Source of the DNA: Gottfriedia acidiceleris
Lineage (GTDB): Bacteria; Bacillota; Bacilli; Bacillales; Bacillaceae_G
Reading direction: 5' to 3'
Assembly (NCBI RefSeq): GCF_004138285.1
Contig: NZ_SCFN01000032.1
Coordinates: 1 to 40,614, forward strand
Length of the DNA stretch: 40,614 nucleotides
The position numbers and the translations under genes were made by a program. Position 1 is the stretch's first letter, and every line of letters begins with the position of its first letter. Shown here piece by piece: positions 18,849 to 27,238 of this stretch. Below the pieces are notes generated by a model. It was not told where the DNA came from. It saw only the letters and a list, made by a program, of their open reading frames with translations, and searched no databases.

Positions 18849-19571
18849 ATGACACTATCCGTTAATAATATAAGTGTAGATATACTAGGTAATCCGATTC
18901 TTAAAAATATATCTTTTCAAATAAAACAAGGCGAAATTTTTTGTTTAATTGGTACTTCGGGAGCAGGTAAATCAACGTTACTTCGTACATTCAATCGGTT
19001 ACAAACAGTTAGTAATGGAGAAATTCAATTGAATGGGCAGTCTATTCATTCAATGCCTCCTCAAAAATTACGAAAAAGTGCAGTAATGATTTTACAAACT
19101 CCTTCATTATTTGAAGGTACTGTAGAGGATAATATTTTATTTGGTTTAAAGTTGAATAGTGGGTTTGATAAGAATGAATCTAAACTTTTGGCGACTTCCT
19201 TATTAGAAAAAGTAGGACTTGAGGGTCAACTATTAGAACGTAATTCTTTTTCTTTATCTATAGGACAACAGCAAAGAGTATCAATCGCCAGAGCAATTGC
19301 GATGAAACCTAGCATTTTATTATGTGATGAAATTACTTCAGCGTTAGACCCTCAATCTACTCTACATATACAAGATCTGTTAGTAACCTTAAAAAAAGAA
19401 GAAAATATGTCTATTATTGTTGTTACACATAATATGGATTTAGTTCAACAAATAGCTGATCGAGTAGGGTTACTGATTGACGGTAAATTAGTAGAAGTGA
19501 GTCCAGTTAATGAATTTTTTAATAATCCAAGCACAGAATTAGGGAAAAATTTTCTTTCTACAATTGCTTAA
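18849..19571 (+). CDS. fetA: FetA-like ABC transporter ATP-binding protein
   Basis: ATPase of the FetAB (YbbL/YbbM) type, an ABC system reported in E. coli to export iron and increase resistance to oxidative stress. The 240-aa product has Walker A GTSGAGKST, Q-loop ILQTPSLFEGTV, the variant signature LSIGQQQRVSIA, Walker B ILLCDEITSALD and switch histidine in VVTHNMD. ATG at 18849 follows GAGGTGAGAAG; a GTG nine bases upstream overlaps that site. It lies 12 bp before fetB. It directly follows the siderophore import operon, suggesting a role in balancing iron or another metal, though no Fur box is seen at its start. Substrate is inferred from family only. Confidence 0.82.
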   Translation: MTLSVNNISVDILGNPILKNISFQIKQGEIFCLIGTSGAGKSTLLRTFNRLQTVSNGEIQLNGQSIHSMPPQKLRKSAVMILQTPSLFEGTVEDNILFGLKLNSGFDKNESKLLATSLLEKVGLEGQLLERNSFSLSIGQQQRVSIARAIAMKPSILLCDEITSALDPQSTLHIQDLLVTLKKEENMSIIVVTHNMDLVQQIADRVGLLIDGKLVEVSPVNEFFNNPSTELGKNFLSTIA

Positions 19572-19583
19572 AGAGGTGAAATA

Positions 19584-20363
19584 ATGGAAGGTAATTTGCA
19601 TATTACAGGAGTATCTCTGACATTTTTATTAATTATTATTGCTATCGCATTATCCTATTATCAAAAACTTGGTGTTGAAAAAGACATTGGCGTTTCTTCA
19701 GTAAGGACCGTAATTCAATTAATGATAATGGGTTATGTACTTGAATACATACTGCAAATTGAACATTTTTTAATTGTCAACATTATTTTATTTTGTATGA
19801 TTTTATTCGGTGCTCATACTTCGAGTAAAAGGTCACAACAAATTGAAGGAGCATTTTTTATATCTTTTATTAGTATTCTACTAGGTGTCATGATTTCTTT
19901 AGGAGTCGTGTTGGTAGCAAACAAAATTGCGTTGAAGGCTCAGTATGTTATTCCGATTTCAAGTATGATTATTAGTACATCAATGAACGCGAATAGTTTA
20001 GCATTAACGAGACTTAGAGCAGAAATTCAGGCGAATAAAAATCAAATAGAAGCTGCACTATGCTTAGGAGCAACAACTAAACAAGCATCAAATATTGTCA
20101 TAAAAAATTCGATTAAAGCTGCCTTAATTCCATCTATTGATCGAGCTAAAACTGTTGGAATCGTTACATTACCAGGCTCGATGACTGGAATGATCTTTGC
20201 TGGCATTAGTCCTTTATATGCGATTAAATATCAATTGCTAATAGAATGTATTTTAATTAGTGCAATTGCAGTTAGTGTATTCTCCTCAACACTTCTATCC
20301 TATAGAAAATTCTTCACAAAAGACGATTCATTGAAATATGAAACGTTAGTAGAACAAGGATAA
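19584..20363 (+). CDS. fetB: FetB-like ABC transporter permease (UPF0014/YbbM family)
   Basis: Membrane partner of the preceding ATPase. The 259-aa product has about seven hydrophobic helices and the family's conserved segments: SVRTVIQLMIMGYVLEYI near residues 39-56, PISSMIISTSMNANSLALTRL near 131-152, EAALCLGATTKQA, and LPGSMTGMIFAGISPLYAIKYQ near 196-217. The last is highly diagnostic of this family. ATG follows AAAGAGGTGAAAT. It shares a transcription unit with fetA and ends at a hairpin before the convergent ohr gene. The pair is either an iron exporter (as in E. coli FetAB) or an exporter of another solute. Confidence 0.85.
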   Translation: MEGNLHITGVSLTFLLIIIAIALSYYQKLGVEKDIGVSSVRTVIQLMIMGYVLEYILQIEHFLIVNIILFCMILFGAHTSSKRSQQIEGAFFISFISILLGVMISLGVVLVANKIALKAQYVIPISSMIISTSMNANSLALTRLRAEIQANKNQIEAALCLGATTKQASNIVIKNSIKAALIPSIDRAKTVGIVTLPGSMTGMIFAGISPLYAIKYQLLIECILISAIAVSVFSSTLLSYRKFFTKDDSLKYETLVEQG

Positions 20364-20370
20364 GGATAAT

Positions 20371-20410
20371 GGGAGAAGGGGGTAAGTAAAAACTTTTCCT
20401 TCTCCCTTTA
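20371..20410. terminator. Terminator-like hairpin between fetB and ohr
   Basis: GGGAGAAGG (20371-20379) pairs perfectly with CCTTCTCCC (20398-20406), then TTTA. It lies between convergent genes, and its loop is rather long (18 nt). Confidence 0.6.
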
Positions 20411-20419
20411 TGCTAAATA

Positions 20420-20839
20420 TTATCCGATTACTCTTAATTGTACATCCATGTTTCCTCTAGTTGCTTTTGAATATGGGCATACACCGTGGGCTGCTTTCAC
20501 TAGTTCTACGGCTACTTCTGTTGGAACACCTTGTACTTTTACATCAAGTTGAGCAGCTAATTTGAATCCTCCATCAGCAGGGTCTTTACCGATTGTTATG
20601 TTTGCAATTACTGATGTAGATTCTAGTTTAATTTTTTGTTGGCGAGCTACTAAATTTAATGCACTGTCAAAGCAAGCTGAATAGCCAGCGGCAAAAAGTT
20701 GTTCAGGATTTGTTGCTCCACCAGGTCCGCCTAATTCCACTGGTGGTTTAAGTGATAAATTAATAAAATCATCTGATGAAATAACTCTTCCGTCACGTCC
20801 ACCTGTAGCAGTTGCTGTAGCAGTATATAATTTTTCCAT
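20420..20839 (-). CDS. ohr: Organic hydroperoxide resistance protein (Ohr/OsmC family)
   Basis: Thiol-dependent peroxidase that reduces organic hydroperoxides in the cytosol. The 139-aa product has the Ohr hallmarks: KLYTATATATGGRDGRV at the start and the two catalytic cysteines in GYSACFDSALNLVA (about Cys55) and GVCPYSKATRGNMDVQL (about Cys119). It ends close to that motif, as in Ohr rather than OsmC. ATG at 20839 follows AAGGAGAGAT. It lies 26 bp downstream of ohrR on the same strand, so the two probably form one unit, sensor first. In B. subtilis ohrA and ohrR are adjacent and OhrR represses ohrA. Confidence 0.93.
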   Translation of the reverse strand: MEKLYTATATATGGRDGRVISSDDFINLSLKPPVELGGPGGATNPEQLFAAGYSACFDSALNLVARQQKIKLESTSVIANITIGKDPADGGFKLAAQLDVKVQGVPTEVAVELVKAAHGVCPYSKATRGNMDVQLRVIG

Positions 20840-20865
20840 TACGATCTCTCCTTAATATAAATTAT

Positions 20866-21318
20866 CTATTTTTTACTTTCATTTGCAGATTGAACTTTCT
20901 TTAATAATTCTTTTGTTTGGCTTAATATTGTTAAAAATTCCTCTTGAGTAGTATTACTTTCCTTGAAAAATTTCTCAGGTATACAGAAAGCTTTTTCTTT
21001 TAATTTAGTACCTTCTTCAGTTAGTGTAATAAATACTTTTCTCTCATCACTTGAATCACGGTTACGGAAAATTAGTCCCGCAGATTCCATTCGTTTTAGC
21101 ATTGGTGTCAGAGTTCCTGAGTCTAAAAAAAGAGTCTCCCCAAGTTCTTTCACAGTTTGTTGATCTTTTTCCCAAAGTGAAAGCAATGCAAGATATTGTG
21201 GATATGTTATGCCGATCTCATCTAAGATTGGACGATATAATTTAGTAATTTCTCGAGAACAAGCATAAATTGAAAAGCATAATTGATTTTCAAGCAAAAG
21301 CTGATTTTCTTTATTCAT
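20866..21318 (-). CDS. ohrR: MarR-family organic peroxide sensor/repressor
   Basis: Repressor of ohr that releases DNA when its reactive cysteine is oxidised by organic peroxides. The 150-aa MarR-type protein has Cys14 in LENQLCFSIYACSREITKLY, matching the redox-active Cys15 of B. subtilis OhrR. The winged helix follows: QQTVKELGETLFLDSGTLTP (recognition helix), LKRMESAGLIFR and the wing RDSSDERKVFITLTEEG. It also has a second cysteine at residue 19 and a third near the C-terminal half (AFCIPEKF). ATG at 21318 follows AGAAGGATG. It is upstream of ohr in the same direction. Other MarR regulators are unlikely given the cysteine and the ohr neighbour. Confidence 0.92.
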   Translation of the reverse strand: MNKENQLLLENQLCFSIYACSREITKLYRPILDEIGITYPQYLALLSLWEKDQQTVKELGETLFLDSGTLTPMLKRMESAGLIFRNRDSSDERKVFITLTEEGTKLKEKAFCIPEKFFKESNTTQEEFLTILSQTKELLKKVQSANESKK

Positions 21319-21341
21319 TGATCAACATCCTTCTATATTAG

Positions 21342-21351
21342 TTGTGCACAA
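21342..21351 (-). promoter_or_regulatory. Candidate OhrR operator
   Basis: The perfect palindrome TTGTGCACAA lies about 24 bp upstream of the ohrR start codon. Known OhrR sites are AT-rich palindromes with TACAATT-type arms, which this only partly resembles, so the assignment is tentative. Confidence 0.3.
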
Positions 21352-21485
21352 TTTAATATGACACAATCATAATTGATGAGAGATAATTTTGCAAGCGATA
21401 ATAACGATTATTTTTTACCAATTTTTTAATTTTGATTATTAATTGAGCAGGTTTGAAGTGAAAATCAGCTTATTCACAATAAAAA

Positions 21486-21516
21486 AGCCAGTCAATGTTC
21501 AATACATTAACTGGCT
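21486..21516 (-). terminator. Terminator of mprF
   Basis: A 12-bp stem with one mismatch (21486-21497 with 21505-21516). On the minus strand a run of T follows directly. It begins 7 bp past the mprF stop. Confidence 0.85.
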
Positions 21517-21522
21517 GTAAAT

Positions 21523-24045
21523 TTAATTTTTTCTAGACCTAGAAATTAATGATGTTATTTGTAGCATTGTAATTGGTAAGGATGTTTTTTTATGATATGC
21601 CAAAAACTTAGGCGTCCAAGAATTAACATATTTCTCTTTAAAGCTTCTTAAACCTTGAAAGTGATATAAAAATTGTCCATATTGATAAATTTGCGCTGCA
21701 ATTTTCTCACTTGTAAATGAATACTTAGATAGACCCACGTTTGCTAAAGGTGTCATACCGACATTAAAATAATGAAAATTTCTAGACCTGAACCATTCAA
21801 TTAAGTTAACAAACATAAAGTCCATAATTCCTTTTGGAGCGTCAACTTTATGACGCATTAAATCAATTGAAATCGTTTGATCATTATAGTTTGGCATAAT
21901 AGATGCAAAAGCAATCATTTTATTTTCATTATTTTTAATAATAGCTACAGGTGCAAGTTTGATGTAATTCTCATCAAAATAGCCAAGTGAAAACCCTTTT
22001 TCTTTTCGCCCTTTCAGCCACTCTTGTGATAATTCCTTTAATTCCATAAAGAATTCATTAGAATAAGGTGGTTCAATCATATCAAAACTATACTCTTCGC
22101 GTTCAAATTTATTGTAAAGTGCACGAATTCCTTTATTACGTTTTCCTGATAAAGTGAATGTTGAGATATCAGTAAATCCTTCTTCACCAAGTTTAAAGAA
22201 ATCAAAACCGTTTTCATGTAAATAAGATAGTGAATTTGAGTTTACTTGGTAGAAGACGAGTGTATACCCAAATTGATCAGCATAGTTTAATAATTCCTCA
22301 ATAGCAGGATATAAACGAGATTTTTCACCAACCGGATCACCTAAAATAACTAATTTGTCTGCATATGGCTGAAAAATAAATAATACTGTCTCATCCTGAG
22401 CCCAGAATAAATATTTATCATGTAAAAAAACCAAATGTGAAAGCTCTGTACCACCATACTTATTAAAATGTTCTTTTATTTTTTCTTCTTCAGCTTTCGT
22501 ATTTATAAATTCAAATTGTTTTCTTTTAACTTTAAAAAATGCGATATAAAAAAATAGTAAAGCAGCTGCAAAACCAAGAACTGCACTAATAACGATATCT
22601 CTCGAATTCACAAGTATATAAGGTAAATATTTAGCAGGTATTTTCACATTTGTTTGAGGTAGATTGATATAAGCAATAAGTAAATAACTACCTAAAAAGA
22701 AAAATAAAATAAAATTATCAACAATAAGCTTACCCCAAGTTAAAACGAAGCTTTCTCTATAAAATTGTTTCTTTGAAATAAATAATATAAAAGCAACTGT
22801 TAATACAAAAAGAGCTTCTTCATAATCTAAACCTTTTGAATACGTTGTAACTGCCCCAACAATTAACATGAATAGTGTAATATACCATGCTCTTTTATCT
22901 TTATAATCAATTCCACGAGAGAGTCCTAACAAGGTAAAGCCTGCTGTGACCGAGATTAAATGTGAAATATTAATAATTGTCGAAGGTAAAATTAAATTTA
23001 AAAGACTAATTCTAAAAAGCATGCTTGGCACAGCAGCAGAAACTAATAGAATTACGCCAGATAAAAATACCAAAATCGTTAAAAGTTTATGCCCCAAATA
23101 AGTAGAAATTTGATTTGGAATATTATTAAATGATTGATTTATTTTATTCCATAATAATTTAAGAGCTAAAATAATACCGCAAGCAAACGGGAAAAAGAAA
23201 TAACTGAAACGATAAATCAATAAAACAAGAAGTGTCGTTTCCTTATCGATTCCAAAGTATGTAAAACCTAGTAGGAAAATAAAATCAAAAGATCCAAGAC
23301 CGCCTGGAATCATACTTAAAAGAGCTGCAACAGAGGCCACTAAAAAAACAGGTAATACCTCTATGAGTGAAATATCGATATGTAAAAATAAACAAATGAA
23401 GTAAATGAATAATAAAATAAAAGACCATTCACATAAGGAAATGACAACTAGTGAAAGCATATATTTTGCGGAAAAATTCTCCGAGAAAAAATTACGTTTT
23501 AAATAAACGACTAAAAACATAACCGGGAAATAACAAATTGCAATGATAATAGCGATATATAAATACTTATATTCATTTAAAAATGATAAATCAAATATTC
23601 CAGTAAATAAAACTAAGCTCAATATCGATAATCCAGAAAGTAAGAATATCGTTACACTACTCACTGCTTTAACAATTTCTGGACCGGTACGATCTTTTCG
23701 ATAAAATAGAGTTCGAATGGTAGTACCTGCAACCCCACCAAGACCAATTAGGTTTGAGGAAGTATTCGCAAGCCAAGCTACCATTAATATTTTTCGAAAA
23801 CTGAAATCTAATTTTAATAGTCTTACAAGTACGAAGTCATATAAAAACATTGGAGATACGGCTAATATACCTAATGCAAAAATCAAAAAGTACTGTATTA
23901 ATGTAAGAGACTCCATATAGTTAAAGAACATTTTAAAGTCGAAGTTTAAAAGTACATTTTTTCCAACAAATATAAATGTAACAAGTAATATTGAGATGAA
24001 AAATAGTTTAAATAAACCTACTTTACTAATCCGAATCTTATTCAT
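21523..24045 (-). CDS. mprF: Bifunctional lysylphosphatidylglycerol synthase/flippase
   Basis: Adds lysine from lysyl-tRNA to phosphatidylglycerol and flips the product to the outer leaflet, lowering surface negative charge and raising resistance to cationic peptides and daptomycin. The 840-aa length equals that of staphylococcal MprF. The N-terminal half is a flippase of some 13-14 helices with SSNLIGLGGVAGTTIRTLFY near residues 92-111 and LLSMIPGGLGSFDFIFLLG near 238. The soluble synthase domain (about 510-840, DUF2156) has FLHDKYLFWAQDE, LVILGDPVGEKSRLYPAIEE, RNKGIRALYNKFEREEY, and near the end NVGMTPLANVGLSKYSF. ATG at 24045 follows AGGAGTG. Monocistronic. Some homologues add alanine rather than lysine, which cannot be told apart here. 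Confidence 0.95.
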   Translation of the reverse strand: MNKIRISKVGLFKLFFISILLVTFIFVGKNVLLNFDFKMFFNYMESLTLIQYFLIFALGILAVSPMFLYDFVLVRLLKLDFSFRKILMVAWLANTSSNLIGLGGVAGTTIRTLFYRKDRTGPEIVKAVSSVTIFLLSGLSILSLVLFTGIFDLSFLNEYKYLYIAIIIAICYFPVMFLVVYLKRNFFSENFSAKYMLSLVVISLCEWSFILLFIYFICLFLHIDISLIEVLPVFLVASVAALLSMIPGGLGSFDFIFLLGFTYFGIDKETTLLVLLIYRFSYFFFPFACGIILALKLLWNKINQSFNNIPNQISTYLGHKLLTILVFLSGVILLVSAAVPSMLFRISLLNLILPSTIINISHLISVTAGFTLLGLSRGIDYKDKRAWYITLFMLIVGAVTTYSKGLDYEEALFVLTVAFILFISKKQFYRESFVLTWGKLIVDNFILFFFLGSYLLIAYINLPQTNVKIPAKYLPYILVNSRDIVISAVLGFAAALLFFYIAFFKVKRKQFEFINTKAEEEKIKEHFNKYGGTELSHLVFLHDKYLFWAQDETVLFIFQPYADKLVILGDPVGEKSRLYPAIEELLNYADQFGYTLVFYQVNSNSLSYLHENGFDFFKLGEEGFTDISTFTLSGKRNKGIRALYNKFEREEYSFDMIEPPYSNEFFMELKELSQEWLKGRKEKGFSLGYFDENYIKLAPVAIIKNNENKMIAFASIMPNYNDQTISIDLMRHKVDAPKGIMDFMFVNLIEWFRSRNFHYFNVGMTPLANVGLSKYSFTSEKIAAQIYQYGQFLYHFQGLRSFKEKYVNSWTPKFLAYHKKTSLPITMLQITSLISRSRKN

Positions 24046-24659
24046 AAGACACTCCTGAAGTTAATATTCAACAAATAAAATAATAGTTATTAGCTTTAGT
24101 ATTCCATATTATTCCACTATTTAACAAGAAGAATATTAACACGTCTTAGAAAATTTAATAACTTATTATTTTGGAGATAAAAAGTTAATTAGATTTTAAT
24201 TTTCAGGACGATTTTGCGATTAGCATTAATGAAAATAAGACGTAAATTTTCACTACCGATGCTCGTTTTCAGTGGAGCGAGACCCAAGACTCCTCGTCGT
24301 GCCTACTGGGGCTCAGGATTCCCCATTTTCCATAGGAGCCATGGCAGTAAAGTTCAATAATGAGAGTACTATTTTATGATTTATAGAATATTTATAAATG
24401 ATAATATTTAAATGGGTTTTATATAAAAAAGGGGCCTCTTATTTGGAGGAGTAAAGAATTACAAACCTCTTGTAGAATATTTAAATGATCAAATAAAAGA
24501 AATTGTTAAATAACGATTAGAGCATCTAACACTAACTTTTTTCTAGTTGACTTTATAGCTGAATAAGAGTGTAATCGATGATGCAAGCTAAGGAGAGTAA
24601 GAAAGAAGTATTTTAATTTGATAGTAATTTTACGGGACTTTTTCAAGGGGGAATTATAA
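24046..24659. other. Gene-free gap between mprF and the glutamate-synthase-like gene
   Basis: The 614-bp divergent intergenic region holds the upstream regions of both genes, a GC-rich repeat remnant (24250-24360) and a short peptide-like relic. The relic (24433-24513) reads 26 codons ending in KNYKPLVEYLNDQIKEIVK and a stop, with no start codon and a stop just before; it may be the eroded end of a lost gene. No other feature is recognised. Confidence 0.5.
24250..24360. repeat. GC-rich dispersed intergenic repeat remnant
   Basis: A block far richer in GC than its surroundings, with phrases such as GTGGAGCGAGACCCAAGACTCC and GGGGCTCAGGATTCCCC, resembling the Bacillus intergenic repeat family. 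Its right end (24341-24360) matches 33-52 near the window start in 18 of 20 positions. It carries short internal palindromes and no coding capacity. Confidence 0.5.
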
Positions 24660-26255
24660 TTGAATATAACAAATTTTTTAATTATCCTTGGATTCATTTT
24701 TTTTGCCTTAATACTTTTAGTTTTAATAATAGGTACACTATATTTGTTTTTTATAGATCGCAGACAGAAGCAGCATCCAATACTCCGTAATTACCCAGTA
24801 ATAGGACGAGTTAGGTACTTCTTAGAAACTATTGGACCTGAGTTACGTCAGTATTTATTTAACAATGACCTAGAAGGTAAACCTTTTTCTAGAGATGAAT
24901 ATGAACATATTGTCAAAAAAGCAAAATATAAACGAGATGTCCTTGGGTATGGTTCTAAAAGAGATTTTGAAGAAAAAGGGTATTATATTAAAAATTCGAT
25001 GTTCCCTAAACTGTCAGAAGAATTAAAAATGGACGAAAAAATAAATGTAACAACAAACCGATATTTATTGATTAAAGAGCCTTTATTTACCCAGAAGGAG
25101 GAAAGATTAGAGAAGAATGATTCACTTGCATTTTTATTGGATGATAGTGATGCAATTGTGATAGGTAAAAACACGAGGTATCCTTTTATTGTAAAAGGCC
25201 AGATTGGTATGTCTGCTATGAGCTATGGATCCTTAGGTGAAAAGGCTATTACTGCACTCTCAGAGGGATTAGCAATTGCCAAGGGGACATGGATGAATAC
25301 AGGTGAGGGTGGTTTATCTGAATACCATCTAAAGGGTGGTGTTGATATTATCATGCAAATTGGCCCAGGTTTATTTGGTGTTAGAGATAAAGAGGGGAAT
25401 TTTAATTGGGATGCCATGAAAGAAAAAAGTAAAATTCCTGAAGTAAAAGCTTTTGAACTTAAATTAGCTCAAGGTGCTAAAACACGCGGTGGACATATTG
25501 ATGGGGAAAAGGTAACAGAGGAAATTGCAAGAATAAGAATGGTAGAACCGTTTAAATCTATTGATAGTCCTAATCGTTTTCGAGAGTTTCAGGACTTTCC
25601 TTCTTTGTTTGACTTTATAGAACAAATCCGAGAACAAACAGGAAAACCAGTAGGAATGAAAGTGGTTATTGGAAGTGGTCATGAAGCTGATGAATTAGCA
25701 AAACATATAAAAAGTACTGGGAAAGGCCCTGACTTTATTACAGTAGACGGCGGTGAAGGGGGGACAGGTGCCACATACCAGGAACTGGCGGATAGTGTAG
25801 GGTTGCCAATTAAATCTGCATTACCATTAATGGATAATGCTTTAAGAAAATATGGCGTACGTGACCAAGTTAAAATAATAGCTTCAGGAAAATTATTTTC
25901 GCCTGATCGAGTAGCAATTGCACTAGCAATGGGGGCTGATCTTGTTAATATCGCAAGAGGATTTATGATTACGATTGGTTGTATCCAAGCATTAAAATGC
26001 CACTCCAATGCATGTCCAGTCGGTGTGGCCACAACAGATCCTGATTTACAAAAAGCCCTTGTCATTGATGAAAAAAAATATCGAACAGCTAATTATCTAA
26101 TTTCAATGCGTGAAGGTTTATTTCGGTTAGCTGCAGCTGCAGGTTTGGATTCCCCTGTCCACTTTCAAAGTGAACATGTCGTTTATAAAGATGAAAAAGG
26201 GAAAGTGTGGTCACTGAAGGAAATTTATCACTCAATGGTAGAAAAAGTAGATTAA
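24660..26255 (+). CDS. FMN-binding glutamate synthase family protein (YerD-like)
   Basis: Membrane-anchored protein built on the FMN/iron-sulphur synthase domain of glutamate synthase large subunit, without its amidotransferase domain; the true reaction of this group is unknown. The 531-aa product has an N-terminal membrane helix (about residues 4-30). The GltS-like barrel follows: SAMSYGSLGEKAITALSEG, TGEGGLSEYH, LAQGAKTRGGHIDGEKV, then FITVDGGEGGTGATYQE and RGFMITIGCIQALKCHSN. The cysteine cluster GCIQALKCHSNACPVGVATT matches the [3Fe-4S] ligands of GltB. It begins with a TTG at 24660, seven bases after AAGGGGGA. B. subtilis YerD has the same size and layout. Monocistronic, followed by a terminator. 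Confidence 0.88.
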   Translation: MNITNFLIILGFIFFALILLVLIIGTLYLFFIDRRQKQHPILRNYPVIGRVRYFLETIGPELRQYLFNNDLEGKPFSRDEYEHIVKKAKYKRDVLGYGSKRDFEEKGYYIKNSMFPKLSEELKMDEKINVTTNRYLLIKEPLFTQKEERLEKNDSLAFLLDDSDAIVIGKNTRYPFIVKGQIGMSAMSYGSLGEKAITALSEGLAIAKGTWMNTGEGGLSEYHLKGGVDIIMQIGPGLFGVRDKEGNFNWDAMKEKSKIPEVKAFELKLAQGAKTRGGHIDGEKVTEEIARIRMVEPFKSIDSPNRFREFQDFPSLFDFIEQIREQTGKPVGMKVVIGSGHEADELAKHIKSTGKGPDFITVDGGEGGTGATYQELADSVGLPIKSALPLMDNALRKYGVRDQVKIIASGKLFSPDRVAIALAMGADLVNIARGFMITIGCIQALKCHSNACPVGVATTDPDLQKALVIDEKKYRTANYLISMREGLFRLAAAAGLDSPVHFQSEHVVYKDEKGKVWSLKEIYHSMVEKVD

Positions 26256-26344
26256 TAATAGTACCTTTACTATACGTATTTTTCGCCGCTAGACCGGACT
26301 TTATCAGAAATAGTTTTTTAGGCTCTTAATAGTTGAACAAAGAT

Positions 26345-26366
26345 AGACTACTTAGGTAGTCTTTTT
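26345..26366 (+). terminator. Terminator after the glutamate-synthase-like gene
   Basis: AGACTAC (26345-26351), loop TTAG, GTAGTCT (26356-26362), then four more T. Confidence 0.8.
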
Positions 26367-26367
26367 G

Positions 26368-26409
26368 TGCGACGGGCAGTCGCATAGGGTGCTGACCTAG
26401 TCAGCGCCC
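26368..26409. repeat. Two adjacent GC-rich hairpins
   Basis: The first is TGCGAC/GTCGCA (26368-26373 with 26379-26384). Two bases later comes a 10-bp stem with one wobble pair, GGGTGCTGAC/GTCAGCGCCC (26387-26396 with 26400-26409), with a 3-nt loop. The block is GC-rich in an AT-rich gap and resembles a REP-like element more than a terminator. The 325-bp gap around it (26256-26580) has nothing else but the preceding terminator. Confidence 0.45.
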
Positions 26410-26580
26410 TTCATTTATTTAGACAGAGAAGTTTAACAACCGTTAAGATTGTAGTTTTCACCTAAAAATTATTAAGTCGTGCTTATAGCCTATTCCGCAA
26501 ACTCCCAAATCTACATATATTATAAAGATTCGAAAGCCCAAAATAGCATAATACGTTATTCAAAAGGGAGGAAAGTTATT

Positions 26581-26850
26581 ATGACCATCTACAACCATGT
26601 ACCTTATATTTATAATGAATATTATAGAAATCCACAGCAAGCTGTAAATCCACAACAAATTCTAACACTAATAAACCCAGCTGTTAGTCACGGATTAAAA
26701 GAAGCACAACACCTTGGCTATCAACATGCATTAACAGAAGCAGTTGCTATAGGATATTTGATGGGAAAAGGTTACGATTATAATACTGCTTGGAAAACTG
26801 TTGAATCTTGGTGGAGACCACCGGGAACGCCTTTACCTACTCCATATTAA
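26581..26850 (+). CDS. Small hypothetical protein, Tyr- and Pro-rich N terminus
   Basis: I do not recognise this 89-aa protein. It starts MTIYNHVPYIYNEYYRNPQQ, rich in Tyr, Asn and Pro. A probably alpha-helical middle follows (ILTLINPAVSHGLKEAQHLG, then HALTEAVAIGYLMGKG), and it ends with WWRPPGTPLPTPY. There is no signal peptide, no cysteine and no clear membrane helix. The ATG at 26581 follows AAGGGAGGAAAG, a strong ribosome site. A longer frame from 26479 has no ribosome site, so the extra 34 residues were dropped. It sits alone between terminators. The composition would suit a spore or surface-layer associated peptide, but that is a guess. Strong translation signals support that it is real. 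Confidence 0.65.
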   Translation: MTIYNHVPYIYNEYYRNPQQAVNPQQILTLINPAVSHGLKEAQHLGYQHALTEAVAIGYLMGKGYDYNTAWKTVESWWRPPGTPLPTPY

Positions 26851-26897
26851 AATTTAAAAAGTTGTTTGAATATTTTCATAGCTAAAGAGTATTTTTG

Positions 26898-26928
26898 AGG
26901 AATCATTATTTTAGGAGATTCCTTTTTT
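26898..26928 (+). terminator. Terminator of the 89-aa protein gene
   Basis: AGGAATC (26898-26904) pairs with GATTCCT (26917-26923), followed by a T run. It lies 48 bp after the stop. Confidence 0.75.
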
Positions 26929-27116
26929 GCGTTTTTGGATGTATATATAATATTTGATTTATTTTTTTTGATTGGAATTGGTATTTTGATTTTCCGAATT
27001 GGAACAATATTGGATTAGGTTGCTCTTTACTTATATCATCTAGTTTTTAAATAAGATTTAAGTAATTAGGATTCTATTATAGTACGTATCTAAAGTATAA
27101 TTTAGTTGTACAAAAG

Positions 27117-27144
27117 AAATCGACTGCAAAGTCGATTTTTTTTA
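27117..27144 (+). terminator. Strong terminator-like hairpin upstream of the DinB-like gene
   Basis: AAATCGACT (27117-27125), loop GCAA, AGTCGATTT (27130-27138), then six T. There is no gene in the 260 bp before it, so it may end a small RNA or act as an attenuator for the next gene. Confidence 0.7.
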
Positions 27145-27238
27145 TTGAGATAATTGGTAGGTATTTTGAAGAAGGGATTTGTAAACGAACATTGAATGAT
27201 TAGTTACATATGAAAAAAATGTAAAATTTTAGATTTGA

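Larger units (their letters stand above)
26851..27238. other. Intergenic gap with two terminators
   Basis: The 388-bp gap holds a terminator just after the 89-aa gene (26898-26928) and a second terminator-like hairpin at 27117-27144 with no gene directly upstream. Apart from these the stretch is AT-rich with no coding potential that I can support. Confidence 0.5.

Noticed and set aside
25679-26065. Minus-strand open frame of 128 aa inside the glutamate-synthase-like gene
   Set aside because: Fully overlapped by a secure gene with conserved motifs on the other strand; no independent signals.
26479-26580. N-terminal extension of the 89-aa protein
   Set aside because: No ribosome site before 26479, while AAGGGAGGAAAG is well placed for the ATG at 26581.
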